From assembly GCA_000708835.1 (NCBI GenBank), contig DF236958.1, forward strand, positions 72,860-136,859: DNA of 64,000 bases, given 5' to 3'. Positions 1 through 11,898 of this stretch are shown one piece after another; positions within the stretch are counted from its first letter, which is position 1, and the number at the start of each line of letters is the position of its first letter. The position numbers and the translations under genes are program-made. The stretch is from Klebsormidium nitens. Lineage: Eukaryota > Streptophyta > Klebsormidiophyceae > Klebsormidiales > Klebsormidiaceae. Below the pieces are notes generated by a model. The model worked only from the letters and a program-made list of their open reading frames with translations. It had not been told where the DNA came from and did no database searches.

Positions 1-288
1 CGAGATGATAACACTTGGTGATTCTAGTCCTGTGAGCGCCCTGTTGTTGATCAGATCTATCACGCAGGCATCCAAAATGTCATCCACAGTGATTAGCCCT
101 TGATTAGCGCATATTCTAATCCCGAAAGTCTCGTTCTTTTAGGATTGCACTGCAAAAGAGGTACAGTTCTGAGAAGAACGAATGCCCTGAACAACAATGC
201 CGTTGATCATGAAGGGCCCAGCCCGACATGCTAATTCCTGGTGGTTAGCACGGCTTGTTCACACTTGCTGTAAGTCTTTAAATCTTCT

Positions 289-822
289 TCAGAAGGAGGA
301 CAATTCCATTATCGCGTTTCTTTTGTCCTGCAAAAAGTTTGGCGGATCTGCGGGTCGGCAAGAGATCGACCCTGAAGTGAAGTACACGTCCAGGTGGCAG
401 AACGAACACTCTGCACCATCCTGGCGATCACGATTCACATCATGCATCATGGACCTGAATCTTGCCAAGGCGCTGGTGAGCGTCAAAACCCTAATTTTTC
501 CGCGCTGATCTGAGCCGTCGTTCTGCTCAAGCAGTTGCATCGGACGGCCTAAATTTGTTAGAAATAGACCACGTGGTTCATTGCACCTGGTGATGACATG
601 CGCTTGTGTGAAAGTGCATGATGATTGGAGGGAGCGCGCCCTGCTTCTTTGCTCTTTACTGAACACTTTCAAGAAAGCTTCTGCTGCTTCACAGTAAAGT
701 CGCAGATCAGGCATTTCATGGAAGAAGGGCGCAATGCGCATTACTCGGTTCAAAATCAGCTCAAAATCAGGAAGGTCTTCATATCTATCCATGTCGATTG
801 CAGGGAAGCTTTCGAAATCCAT
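289..822 (-). CDS. Hypothetical protein, 177 codons, possibly a terminal exon
   Basis: An ATG at 820-822 on the minus strand opens a frame that closes at 289. The first part (residues 1-70) is acidic and leucine/phenylalanine-rich, has ordinary protein composition and begins MDFESFPAIDMDRYEDLPDF. The later part is less convincing and contains several Cys residues. I recognise no family. It lies head to head with the HAD-like gene, only 69 bp start to start. A good pyrimidine-rich splice acceptor (cag at 873-875) just before that gene's ATG suggests the neighbour has a 5' UTR intron, so its leader could overlap this ORF. The ORF could be a real small gene, the first exon of a gene running off the left edge, or chance. 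Confidence 0.35.
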   Translation of the reverse strand: MDFESFPAIDMDRYEDLPDFELILNRVMRIAPFFHEMPDLRLYCEAAEAFLKVFSKEQRSRARSLQSSCTFTQAHVITRCNEPRGLFLTNLGRPMQLLEQNDGSDQRGKIRVLTLTSALARFRSMMHDVNRDRQDGAECSFCHLDVYFTSGSISCRPADPPNFLQDKRNAIMELSSF

Positions 823-891
823 GGAAGTGCTCTGATGAGCTAGAGAGCGAGTCCCATTGATCTTTCTTTCTTCAGTTCGCCGTGAGCAGCC
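823..891. promoter_or_regulatory. Compact divergent interval with a probable 5' UTR splice acceptor
   Basis: Only 69 bp separate the minus-strand ATG at 822 and the plus-strand ATG at 892. The interval ends with a pyrimidine-rich run followed by cag at 873-875, which looks like a 3' splice site 16 bases before the plus-strand start codon. If it is used, the true promoter of the plus-strand gene lies further left. No TATA box is obvious. Confidence 0.3.
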
Positions 892-3800
892 ATGGCGCAA
901 ACTGATTTGGCACAGAACGACACGTCCAAAAGCAGCAGGACATCCATGATTCGCTCTTCCTCTCATTCAGATCTTGCAAGCGCCCCGGCTGCTGATGCCA
1001 AAACGCCTTTCCATGGGTCAAACGCAATGACTGTGCCAGGTGCTCTGAGCAGCGCTCCGGAGCTGAACTCCTTGGAAAGTCTCGCCATGTCTTGGCCACC
1101 TCCAGGGGGTTTGGTGGGGTTTCCTTCTGGACAGCAGGAGAAGGATGCAACTAGGGTGGGGTGCTTTATCCCTGATCCGGAGGGAGACGATTACGGCAGG
1201 CGGCTGAAGTCACGGATGGCAGTGCAGCGACTGGCGCCGACAGGTGGGCTTACTTCACATGGATCTTGATTTTAGCATCTTTCATCTGGTTTCTTCTCTC
1301 TCCCGGACGAGATACTTGTCGTGTCCGCAAACATGCGCTGTAAAGCAGGAAAAACAACTTGCTGATGTTCAGTAGATATTGCTTGTCCCCTTGCATAATC
1401 AAGCCCCTCAGCAAAATTTTGGGTGGTCAAGTTGCATTGATGATGGTCTGGTGCGCTGTGACCTGTCTTCAAACCTGCATCCTGAGTTGCATTTTTTGTT
1501 TAACAAGTAACGGGGTTACTTGAGATGTTGCATTGCAGCCGCTGAAACAGATGACTTTGACTGCCACTGCAATTGAAAAGTTCGAGGCAGCGGAGTTGGG
1601 CTCTCGAAGTCAGTCAATCAATCAGTATTCTTTGGTGCCCCTTCAACGAGGTGCAGGTGCAGGGGCTGCTTCTGATATATTGTGCTTGCTCTTTTATTTG
1701 GTTACATCAACTTTGCCTCACTTTCTAACACGCTTCAGTTTCAGTACAAGGAATCGGCAAGCAGAGCGGAGATCCTTTGAAAGCGGAATGCAAAATGCCC
1801 CTTCGGGAGCCGATTGGACCCTATCTACTCTCATATTTTCGTTTCAGCTAGATCTAATTTGGCCATTATAGTTTCCTTCAAGTTCCTCATCACAGTGCAG
1901 TCAAACGTATATCCAATGCACCTTCTAAAGAAGTGCCCCATCTAACCACAAGTGGTGTTTTCCTCGTGCAGCTAGCCCCAAAGCTCGAGAATGCGCGTTG
2001 CTCCTGCGCAGCACCTCCACTCTTTCTGTCGTACCAAACAGCGCCCTCACTGTGGCTCCTGCTCCCCCTGGTGCCGAGTCTTCCTCCAGCGGACCAGCCG
2101 CGAAGTCTGAGCAAGAAAATGCACTTCCTCTTCACCCCGCCTCTCTTGCGATACGTGATGGCTCGAGTTCGGATCCTGAGCGGAGGATGAATGGTGCATC
2201 AGCAAGTACGAGCGGCAGTACTGGTGCAGTACTTGGGGCCAACACTGTGAATGAGGCAAAGCCGGTCGCGGTTCTCAATGGGGGCCCCGGTTCGGCAGCA
2301 GCAGAAGTCCCCCCCTCCAGCGGAAGTGGCGTCGCAGAAGCACAGCCGTTGGACCCTGTACATACACAAGGAGTTCCGACGTCTTTCTTTCCACCAACCA
2401 GTACGCCTCAAGGTCCCCCTCTTTATGCGTCATCACATACTGGTAGCAGCACAACCACTGAAATAAGACGCATCCCTCCTAAAGCGCCAGCAAGCCGCCC
2501 GCCGTCAAAGCCCACTGCTGATGTCAGCACTTCAGGATCTGACCCCCCCCTCACAGCCTTCCGCGGCCCCCCTGGCTTTCCGGGCCGAGACCGCACCGCA
2601 GTTTCCGCCCCAGGCGCACTACCCCTCCCCCCAGACGAGTATGGCGACCCCCCCCCCCAACCGAAACTTACAGAAACCCAAAGAAACTACCGACAGGATT
2701 TGATACGGGCCATTCTCACCAACACGGGTGACAGGAGCCGCCTGCACCTGAGCAGCAGTGCGAATGAGCTCCAGGAGGGGGCATCGTCGGAGGGAGATCT
2801 AGCGTCCCAGGGGGGTACGAGCGAGGGCGAATTTGGGGAGGGGGATGGGAACGACAGCGAAGGGGGGGCGGATGTGTTGCGGAGAAGCAATAGCTTGCCA
2901 CAAGTGTACAGAGAGCGGTATCTGGTGCCAAATGACGAAGAATTGGAGTATGAGCGGGAGGAAGCGGGGATTGGGAAGAACTCGCCACGTCCATCGACCG
3001 GTGGGTGCGCTCGATTTTTAGGGGATCTGGCTGCACTTTGTTAGCAAAGGCGGGTTTCTTTTCGTGGTTTTGGATGGTAGAACCTAAAGGGTTGCGATTT
3101 TTAGCACAGAAGGTCTTCAGATAGTCCCACTGACCACTTCCCAATATCCAGAAGATTCAGAAACGCTGCCGTTTCTGACAATTTTTGGATAGTCCCTCCA
3201 AACCGCATGTTCGAGTCATGCAGCTCCGCTGAGTCGTGCATTTCCAGCCGCGAAAATTTTTAGCGGTAAAAGACGCATTTTTGTACATGGTCCCGCATAA
3301 GCAGTCACTCCCGTTTCCACCTGGACATCTCGACACCAATCCTAACAAACGATCTGCACGACCCCTGAATTCCTATCTTCTGGTTTTGCAGTATCCCGAA
3401 CCCTGTCGAAGTCGAACGGCGTATCTTCAAAGGCGCTCCCCCACAAGCGGCCGCGCCTGATCCTCCACCTCGACATCAACAAAACGATCATGATCAAAGA
3501 CACGGCGCAGGACGCGGGGAGCGACTCCATGGTCAACGTGCTGCTGTCGGAGTGCGCGTGGGGGCGCCTTTTGCCGGGGCCATGCTGGATCCCGGTGCGC
3601 CTAACCCCCTTTCTGACCCTTGGTTTCAGTGTCGGCATTTGCAGTGTCTAGCTTTCTCCTTGCGTAAGCGTTGGCGATGGGTTTCAAAATTAGCGGCTGG
3701 GTTGCTGATCGGGACACGTGTATTGGCAGCGCTTTTCAAATGTTATCGAAGACGAAATCGCCTTTGAAAGAGGAGCCAGTAGTCAAAAACCAGTGAACAT

Positions 3801-6800
3801 TATTTATCGAAGACGAAATCGCCTTTGAAAGAGGAGTCAGTAGTAAAAAACCAGTGAACATTATGAATCGTTTAAGCAATCGACCTAAGGCCTCAACGCG
3901 GAGATTGATTGTTCCAGCCCCATGAAGAGGAGGCAAGTCATCCCGAGCTTGTACAGCTGTCACCTGCTTTGGTGCTGGGTCCCCTTGCTGCTTTCTGTTG
4001 GGCTTTGTACACGGACTTCAGAATGTTGCACGTTGTCTAAAATACCGAATGAGGTCCACCATTTGGATCTAGGTACATTCACTTAGGTTGAGGACTGATC
4101 GTTGAAGCGCAAGTTGAAAGTGGCTATGCAAGCTCACAGGCAGACAACTTTGGGGCCCCTGCTGACAATGCGCTTATCTCCTAGATCAATTTCGACCGAT
4201 GCCTGCCGGTTGCTTTTCAGCATCTCACTTGTTGAGCCTTATGCACCTCTTGGGTTGTATAGCATCTTTGCTTCTTTCAGATTCGTTTCTTCGGCGTCCT
4301 CGCAACGCGGCCAAGCCACGTGGCTAAATTCTGGGTTGACGGAGCATTCTTCTGCCACGTGGCGATCTTGCCTGTTTGGGGGGAGTTAGCTTCTGATATC
4401 CGACTCCACCTTGGCTGACGTGGCGTCCTTTTCTGTGTGCGCAGGTGGGTCGTCTCGCAACAGACAAGCCGGCGAACGACCCGGAGCTGATGACGTATCG
4501 GTCGTACCTCGACACCTTCTACCTGCCGTTGCAGCGAGGGTGAGCGTTCAATCGACCTACCCTTTTGTTCCCAACTACGTAAGCCTGTAAGCCTGAGCTG
4601 ATGATGCAATTAGCCGTACTTATTGCAACTGCAGTGGGTATATGTTTCTCACACCCTGACAGCTTCGAAGTGAGCATCCGAGACTTTGAAGCTTCGGTAG
4701 TCCCAAGGATTGATGAGTGTAAATGTTCCCACGGTTCGAAGCCCCGGTTCAGGAGGCAGCCGTCGCTTTCCAGCTTTCAGCTCCAGTCTCCACGGCACGA
4801 GAAGAGATTTGTGTTGAGTCGAAACTTTGGGAGCGTCAACTGAGATAGCATTACACTTTACGCTGGAGGCTTCGTCCACCTCATTGGAAATCCGGAAGTC
4901 CGAAACTCTCACGGCACTCTGGATTCAAGATGAGCACTACGCCGAAACCGTTTTTTGCGTCGTCTAGTTTCTTAGAGTTTGTCGTTCTCGTTCCACTTTG
5001 TCCCAGGCCGCCCAACTCTAAATTTCAAATCTCATTCTGTAGCAGCAAAGTGGCGCCGTTCACGCGGTCCGGACTTCGACCGCGAATATGAGGACATTGT
5101 GTCATCAAGACAAAAACTACGCTGAAAGAGTGTTGAACTCATCGAAGATCCTAAGCCCTGGACCTTCCCACTTCTCGTCACACTACCCAACCACGAAGCC
5201 CTCGGACCGTGGTCTGAAGCGGTGAACTTGTTTCGCAGATTTGGTCCGGAAATCGACCGCGCAAACGAGGACATCAAGCATCGGCGGCAAGCGCTCAAGC
5301 GGTGCTTCACAGCGCCCGGGGAGCCAGGGGCTATGTTCCGGGGGGTGTACGATAAGCTTTTGGAGGAGCTGGTAAGCGGACGGGCTCTATGCTCGGTCTT
5401 TGGACATTTAGCGTAAGCAATTTTTGAAGAGAATGCGGAAGGATTGAGTGTATAAACGGAGCGACGTTGCTTTTTCGTCCCCTTATCGACCCGAAGCTTA
5501 TGTGGAAGTTCTGGGCGTTTCAGCTTTTGGCGACGATGTGTCTTCGCTCAGTGTTGGGGCAATTGAAGGCGGCCCATGCGAAAGCCTTCCATCACGTTTT
5601 TCAGAAAACTTGGCCAGTTCTTCTAAAGCCATCCATCTAGGACTGCTGTTCGGAACATGAATTCGAAGCAGCCCGGACGGTAGGTGCAAACGGTTCGAAC
5701 GGGACCCCTCTCAGACCTTCCATTTGGAACTGGATTTGTGCGGCCTGTTGCGACAGGGTCTCAACAGTTCAGCCTCTCCGTATCTTGAGCCTCTGAGAAG
5801 GCTCTAGAAGCTCTTAGAGCTTGACAGCAGACCATCCGATGAGCACAAAACCTTGGCCTGGACGGATGAAAATACATAGAACCCAAGAGCAGGGGGGTGT
5901 TGCCCAGAACGGGCGACTTTCCAAAACTAAAGAGGGGAGCGTAATCCTCTTGGTTAAGCGGGGAGGTTTGCGTAACCTGCCCGTCAAACAGCTGCCTCGC
6001 AACGGGCGACTTTCCAGAACCCCTAGAGCTTCTCGCGTCCGCTTCAGCCGGGGGCTCCTCTCTCGGACCACTAGACGCGCCAGCTTTCTTGATGGGGAGT
6101 ACTTAAAACGCTCCGGACCGGGGGGGTCCTTGCAGCCCCTGAGCCCTGCCCCCCAGCCTCGGCCCTTTTCCTGCCAATAACCCGGTTGTTTTTCCCGCCC
6201 GGGTCAGCAAGTGGCGGACCCCAAGCCCTGTTGCGACAGGGCCTCGAAAGTTTAGCGTCTTCTTATCTGGTCTCTGAGAAGGCTTTAGAAGCTGCAAGAG
6301 CTCAATAGCAGACCATCCGACGAGCACAAAACCTTGGCTTGAAACAAGTGAAAATCCCAAGATTTTTGACCGTTTTGGTTTTCCGTTCCGGTGCAGCAAG
6401 TGGCGGAACCGAAGCAGGCGGAGATGCGCGCGTGTGGGCTGGGCGACGGCAAGGAGCTGGTCCTGCTGCCGTCCTTCTTCGAGCTGCTGAAACATCTGAA
6501 GAACTTGGTGAGCATTCTGTGTCAACCATTAGCACCTGATCAATAAATGACGACTCATCTTCATCCAACAATCTATGAGTTTGACCTGCATCGTAGTTTT
6601 GATCGTTGGAGTATACGGACTTTCCTTTCAGACTGCTCGCTCATCTGGATTGCTTTTTGAGAGAATCCAGGATCGCTTGCATATCTTGTCACAACGAGAC
6701 CTTCGGCACTTGAGACGTTGACACGGGTAGTGGATGGGTTTCGTCCTTTTGCTTGTCGGGATCATTCTTGAGCGTGTTGGCTTGCCTCTTTTTTAACGTA

Positions 6801-9800
6801 GTAAAAACGCAAGTTTTAGTTGTCCTGTATTTTCCGAACTGTACGACGTCGTGAGCGGCTATGTGAGTGACCAGTCTGGTGCGTTTGTTGCGATTTGCCT
6901 GCGGTTCGACGATAAAACGTACAGTGAGGACCCACCATTTGACACACCATGGTGGCTTTTGCTTTTGGACTGCCCCGCAGAGCGGCGCAGATGGGCTGTA
7001 CCGCATCGAAGTGGCCAGGTTAGATTCAGGGTCTTATACTGCTGCCACGCTGCTTGGTAACGTACCCTGAGAACAGTATGAACTATAGGCTATGGTCGCT
7101 GCCTTTCAATCAATCAATGAAATATACCCTTTAATTAGCCATATCTCGAGAACATCGCCTTTGAGAATTTCTAGGAATTTCCGCCCACAACCCCCTTCAG
7201 AGGCAAGCCCCGGCGCCCCTTGGGGGCTGTCCAACATGTATCTAGTGAACTCGCTGGAGCAGCACAGACCGAAGCCAGCATCCACAATACTCCGCACGTA
7301 TACATTGAAGTGATCCCTTCTGTTATGTACCCTCTCGCCAACGTTGGAAGTATGTTGTGGACGCCCGAGAAGGACGTCAGCGAAACGAGCGCCCTCTGCG
7401 GCAAGAATTGCGCATGTCCAATTCAAAGTTTCGGCCGTGATAAAAGCGTTCTTCAAACGACGTCAGCGCCATTCTTTCGGACAGGGCTGCGACTGCGCAA
7501 TCAAATTTTAACGTTCGGACGTAACGCCGCAAGCTGAGACTGTTTTTGCAGCAACATTTAATGTCGCTCTCCTTACACTTGCAATTGGAGCCTTTTGCCC
7601 ATTCTGACTGACGTCAGCAATTATCATGCCAGGGCCGCGACTTCGCAATCGTGTTCCGGACATTCGGGAGTGACGTCATGGACGTCAGCCGGGAGCTGAA
7701 TCTGTTCTGCGAGGGGCGCCATCCGTTCCACCCGGACGTGCAAATGAACGGCCAGGATGGGCCCACGGACCTGCGGCTGAGATCGCTCGAGCAGTACGGA
7801 TGCTTTTACCGGCAAGGGTTTGGCTCGGAAGGTGAGGGGATTGTTTAAAACAGAATCATCTCTGTCAATGTTGCTGTGCCCTTCAACAGTGATCCTGTGG
7901 GCATATCGCAAGTTGAAAGTCTCCATTTTACCCCGAGTCAGGCCTATGTTGAGTTGCATGCATGGCCTGGGCTTACAGAAAGCGGGAATTGATTTTCAAA
8001 GCGAGACGACTCCGGTGAAAAGCTCAACTCACCGTTAATCGGAAACATCTAGAATAAACGTTGACCTTCTCCGCATCTGTACCCACCTTGAAGTTCCAAA
8101 CACGCTCCACCAGTCGTTTCCCGGTAGTAACCTGATCTACTATGACCGCAATTGATCTACTGTCGCTACGTATCGCTGCAGTGACCGCAGTTTATCATTG
8201 ATTCGTTACGTTTTGCTGCAGGCACGATGCTGGCGTTTTCACCTCCGGAGGAAGCGCTGCGGAAGCACATTGCGCGCCTGGACGAACTGGAGAAGTGCGG
8301 GGAGTGCCACTGGTCGTTCCGGGTAAGTGCCACTTGGCAACGATGTGCGCCAGGTTGTCCTACTTTGCACAGAAATATGAAGGCGACTGGAACGGAGTCG
8401 ATGACGAGAGACTTCGAGTCGGAGGAAGGGATACAAATCTCGTCAAGTAGAAGGGGAGACACAACCTCCGACGGTCATCTTAAACCCCGTCATCTGAACC
8501 CTTTCATTTTGAGTTTGTGACCTTGAGGTTTCGTATCAGGAGAGGGGACTAGTAGAAGGGCTTGAGGCGATAACGTCGTTGTTAACAGTTCTCTGCTTGA
8601 TCAGTATAACTCGCAGAATGATTTGTGACCATGTCTGACTTACAGGACATCTACAGGGCGATGATCGCACGGTGTTTAGAGGGAGGCAACATTGCGCTGG
8701 CGTTCAGGGACTACTATCCGGTGAGAAACCATCAGCTGACACAATGTTGCCCACCAACTCTGCATCCGAAAAGGGCAGTGGGAAAATTGCCTGCGTGTTG
8801 CCTAGGGGGATGTTTTCATCTCACTCATTGAAATCGATCTGAGTCGACGATGGACGACAGTTCCGAGTCTATGGGACGATATCTCCGGTGCTTGTTTTGC
8901 CGGCTTCAGTCGAGTGTGCCTGAGACTCCGTTTCTGGCCGTGCATTTTTCTACCGGCTACAACGGTCTGTCAATGCAGTGGTAAAACTCGCGTGCAGATC
9001 AGCTCCTTGCAAACGCTAACCCTCAAATGATGGTTACTTAAAGACTGGTTAACCTGTGGTTGCAGTGGTGGAAGGCGCATCAAGAACGGGCACGGACGGG
9101 AAAGTTGCTTCTTGTCGACCGAGAAGATTTTCACACCCGCCAGGTGGGCGCTTTTTCCTAGTACTTCCAGTATCTGTACAAATGTACCGCCGTCGGTGTT
9201 TCTGCGCTGTGAGATCTTTCTCTTCATTCGCCTTCGTCGTGTTTTAGGCGCTAGCGCGGTGTTTCGCATCTGATGCAGAAGCAGTTTGTGGCGTTAGGCC
9301 GCTGAGCATGTTGAGCTTTCCCAAATACCGCCTCCGTGCATTCGAGTTAGAAAAAGCTGCACAACTGCGGCAGCTGCAATGCATTCGCTGCCTGATTATT
9401 TGCCATGCTGACTCGTGCGGTCAGGTTCCTCAAGGGTGCTTCAAGCTTCGAGTCAGCAAGAATACTAAGCTTGTCGCCTTTGGCGCAAAATCCAGGGGCA
9501 AGTGGTCGACTGAGGCTAATCTTCGTGTCTCTCTTGGCCAAAAACACACGCTTCCATGTTTTCTATAGTCGGCGGCTGTGAGAGGTCAAAAGGTAGATAG
9601 TTGAGGGCGCCATACGCAAATGCTCCGAGCTCCTCTGTGGCATCTAACGCGCCGTCTTTTCGAGCTCTTCAGGTGTTCTTCGATGACAACATCGGGACAG
9701 GGTCGCCACACATTGTGAGTCCTTCCTGCCATCCATTCTCGAAAGAGTGTGTCTTTCCTCAACTTGGCAACCACTTTAAAAAGCCAAAGGGAAAACATCT

Positions 9801-10613
9801 CGCATAGTCTCTGAATGATTCTACACATGCGGTCGAACTCATAACAGATGATTGTCGTCAGTCGAGATGCGCCGCTCGCTTTCCCACCGATTGAAGGGTG
9901 TTTCAAAGCTGACGTCACGTGACGTTGTAGAAGTGCATGACCTTATATAGTGTAACCCTCTGCCAGGTGGATGTTAGGGACGTCTCGACGGGGGAGCCCA
10001 TTCCGTTCACGGAGTCAAACGGAAAGTATCTCGTGAAAGTGGAGCCATTGAATGCGGTGAGACCTTCCAGCGAGTCAGACATTGAGTCAATAATTTACAG
10101 ACGCGTCCTTAGAATCAGCGTTATGTAGCCGAGACGACCCGGTTCCTCGTCTGCTTTCTGGCTATAAGCATGATGACCTTGCGTTCTCGCACGCTGTTAC
10201 TGTTAGTGCGATGGGTCTTTGAATGGGTTGCGCTGAGACAGCGAGTTGAAGATGTCAACTTCTAGATGGAATTTTGGGCGGAAAGATGCTGTCGAAACAG
10301 AGGTTTGAACGGTGTGCTTTGAGGGTTTTCTTGTGATGGTGAGGCGCTGTTTTCTTTAAAAACTTGCTGTGCTCAAACGAGACTCTGTTCGCTGTTCTAA
10401 AAAAGCTTCCTATGCTCAAAGGAGAGTTTGTTTGTTCTGCAGATCCTGGATCGGCAGTACTTCATCCGGGCGGTTCACCGTTGCGAGGAGTCTATAGAAG
10501 GCGCACGGGACTGGCGGGGCTTCCGAAACTCCCCCCGGTTGAAGAACTCCAAATGGGACATCGCTCGGCGGAAGCTGCTGTCAATCATTCGGCTCGGGTC
10601 TGGGCAGATCTAG
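892..10613 (+). CDS. HAD-like hydrolase-domain protein with long disordered N-terminus (13 exons)
   Basis: Exons are 892-1243, 1972-3000, 3392-3594, 4445-4539, 5239-5371, 6397-6507, 7633-7831, 8222-8322, 8646-8720, 9066-9143, 9673-9714, 9967-10056 and 10443-10613. All use GT-AG, the phases join without a break, and the total is 892 codons plus stop. Residues 1 to about 475 are Ser/Pro/Gly-rich and probably disordered. The rest is a haloacid-dehalogenase-like fold. Motif I is LILHLDINKT (Asp488, Asn490, Thr492), a motif II-like Thr lies in VFRTFG (about 651), and motif IV is VFFDDNIG (Asp796, Asp797). Normal HAD phosphatases have Asp at the position of Asn490, so activity may be altered or lost. 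The substrate is unknown. Several introns carry duplicated segments (see the repeat entries). The structure is well supported; the HAD call rests on motifs only. Confidence 0.8.
3743..3864. repeat. 61-bp tandem duplication in an intron
   Basis: Two nearly identical copies begin ttatcgaagacgaaatcgcc at 3743 and 3804. They differ at only a few bases and both end in an accagtgaacatta segment. They lie in the intron between the third and fourth exons of the HAD-like gene. The high identity implies a recent duplication. Confidence 0.9.
5749..6413. repeat. Duplicated intron block including an exon acceptor edge
   Basis: A segment of about 135 bp starting gttgcgacagg at about 5749 recurs at about 6231 with moderate divergence. 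Both copies contain the word gcagaccatccga and end near a tgaaaat word. The acceptor plus first bases of the sixth exon (gtgcagcaagtggcggaacc, 6391) also has a decayed copy at about 6203, gtcagcaagtggcggacccc. The whole intron end plus exon start was therefore duplicated in tandem. Inside the first unit the word acgggcgactttcca also occurs twice (5908 and 6002). Confidence 0.8.
7459..7650. repeat. Decayed copy of an exon acceptor edge
   Basis: The sequence from 7459 (acgtcagc, then cagggctgcgactgcgcaat) resembles the genuine intron end and exon start at 7611-7650 (acgtcagc, then cagggccgcgacttcgcaat). The spacing is about 150 bp. A weaker third match may begin near 7375. The copies lie in the intron before the seventh exon of the HAD-like gene. 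Confidence 0.6.
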
Positions 10614-11898
10614 CATGCGCCTGCGAAGGAAGCAACCTAGTGCAGACGCTCGACGACCTTATTAGTCGGCCCGTTACACTGAGGCCCTGATGCGCAATAT
10701 GCAGATGGTCGGACATGAACGCGCGAAGGAAGGTTTGGCGTTGCCAACGGTCATGTTGTTCGTGATTGTACATTTCTCTCTTCTTAACTATGGCAGAACC
10801 GGTGGTTGAGGGCTGACCATGCATCACGACCTGCATAAGAGACGCGTACAACCGACATATATTGTCGATCAGTCTCCATTCTGCAACCAGCGGCCTTATA
10901 CAATATTCAAGTGGCATTTAACACACGGCGTCTAGTGATGAACCGTGCATGATTGATTTATATAGACGGTGCTTTTGGCATACTATACAAAAAATACAAT
11001 ATCTGAACGATCGATTGTGATTGAACGTGGTTTAATGTCGACATGCAATTGAGAGATAAATGTGTGTCGCGGATCTTGCAATCATTGTCCTGCCGGGCGT
11101 GATTCATTTTGGTTACTAGCTAAGTCTGCGCACGGGAGCTAGCAGCTGCGGCACTGATGCATTGCAATACTACTGCATAGGGTACATGTGAAAGGAAATG
11201 CTGCGAGATACACTGACAAGTTGGAGCAGATGCCAAACTCACAGAAGAACTTGTCACACCCCGGAGCAGTGGATAGGGCGGTAAGAAGCACTTCATAAGT
11301 CGCCCCAGAAATTGGCTTGGCTCTCGGACGCAATTTGGATCAATGGTTTCGCAAAAATGCAACCGGCTGCATGGGATTCCTCCTCTATGGTGGTGAGCAA
11401 AAACTGCTTCCCAAAAGCTTAGCTGCTCGTTCTGCTGAACAGAGTAAGCTAATCGCTTGACCATGTGCGTAAAAGCTTCAATCTTTTGAACGTCACGCAA
11501 TTGCGCGAGTGCTTCTTAGAGACGAGGCCACTGTCCCACACACTGCACGTTTTGGCCCCTTATTAACCGACCGTAGCCTCTTAGCTTCTGTAGCTCTGAA
11601 CAACAAACATTCGAAATCATTTGTAATCCTAAGCTCCAGGCAGTTGTCCACTGAAAACGTGCGTCTCTACCCGTGTGCGAAACGCGGCAGTCCAAACGGG
11701 GAAACCACCGAGCCTTTACTGCAACAGATTTTTGCCGTCTTAAGCTTCCCGCACTGTGTCAGCAATTCAACCTATAAAAGCCTATTCACAAGTTGGATGC
11801 GCTGAACTCTGACGCGCAGTCAGAGTCGGCTTCTTGGTGCGCTGCGAGTTCACGCACAAGCCTAGGCACAGAATGGCGTCAAAAAAGCCCACGCGCGC
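10614..11898. other. Convergent intergenic interval
   Basis: This interval separates the ends of two convergent genes. It should hold both 3' UTRs. No ORF with convincing composition, no repeat and no RNA gene were recognised. Confidence 0.5.

Noticed and set aside
1537-1649. Possible extra exon of the HAD-like gene (PLKQMTLTATAIEKFEAAEL)
   Set aside because: It has both splice-like edges but the wrong phase relative to the first exon. Joining 1243 directly to 1972 keeps the frame.
4721-4770. tRNA-like T-loop word ggttcgaagcccc
   Set aside because: No matching acceptor stem, anticodon arm or D-arm could be folded around it.
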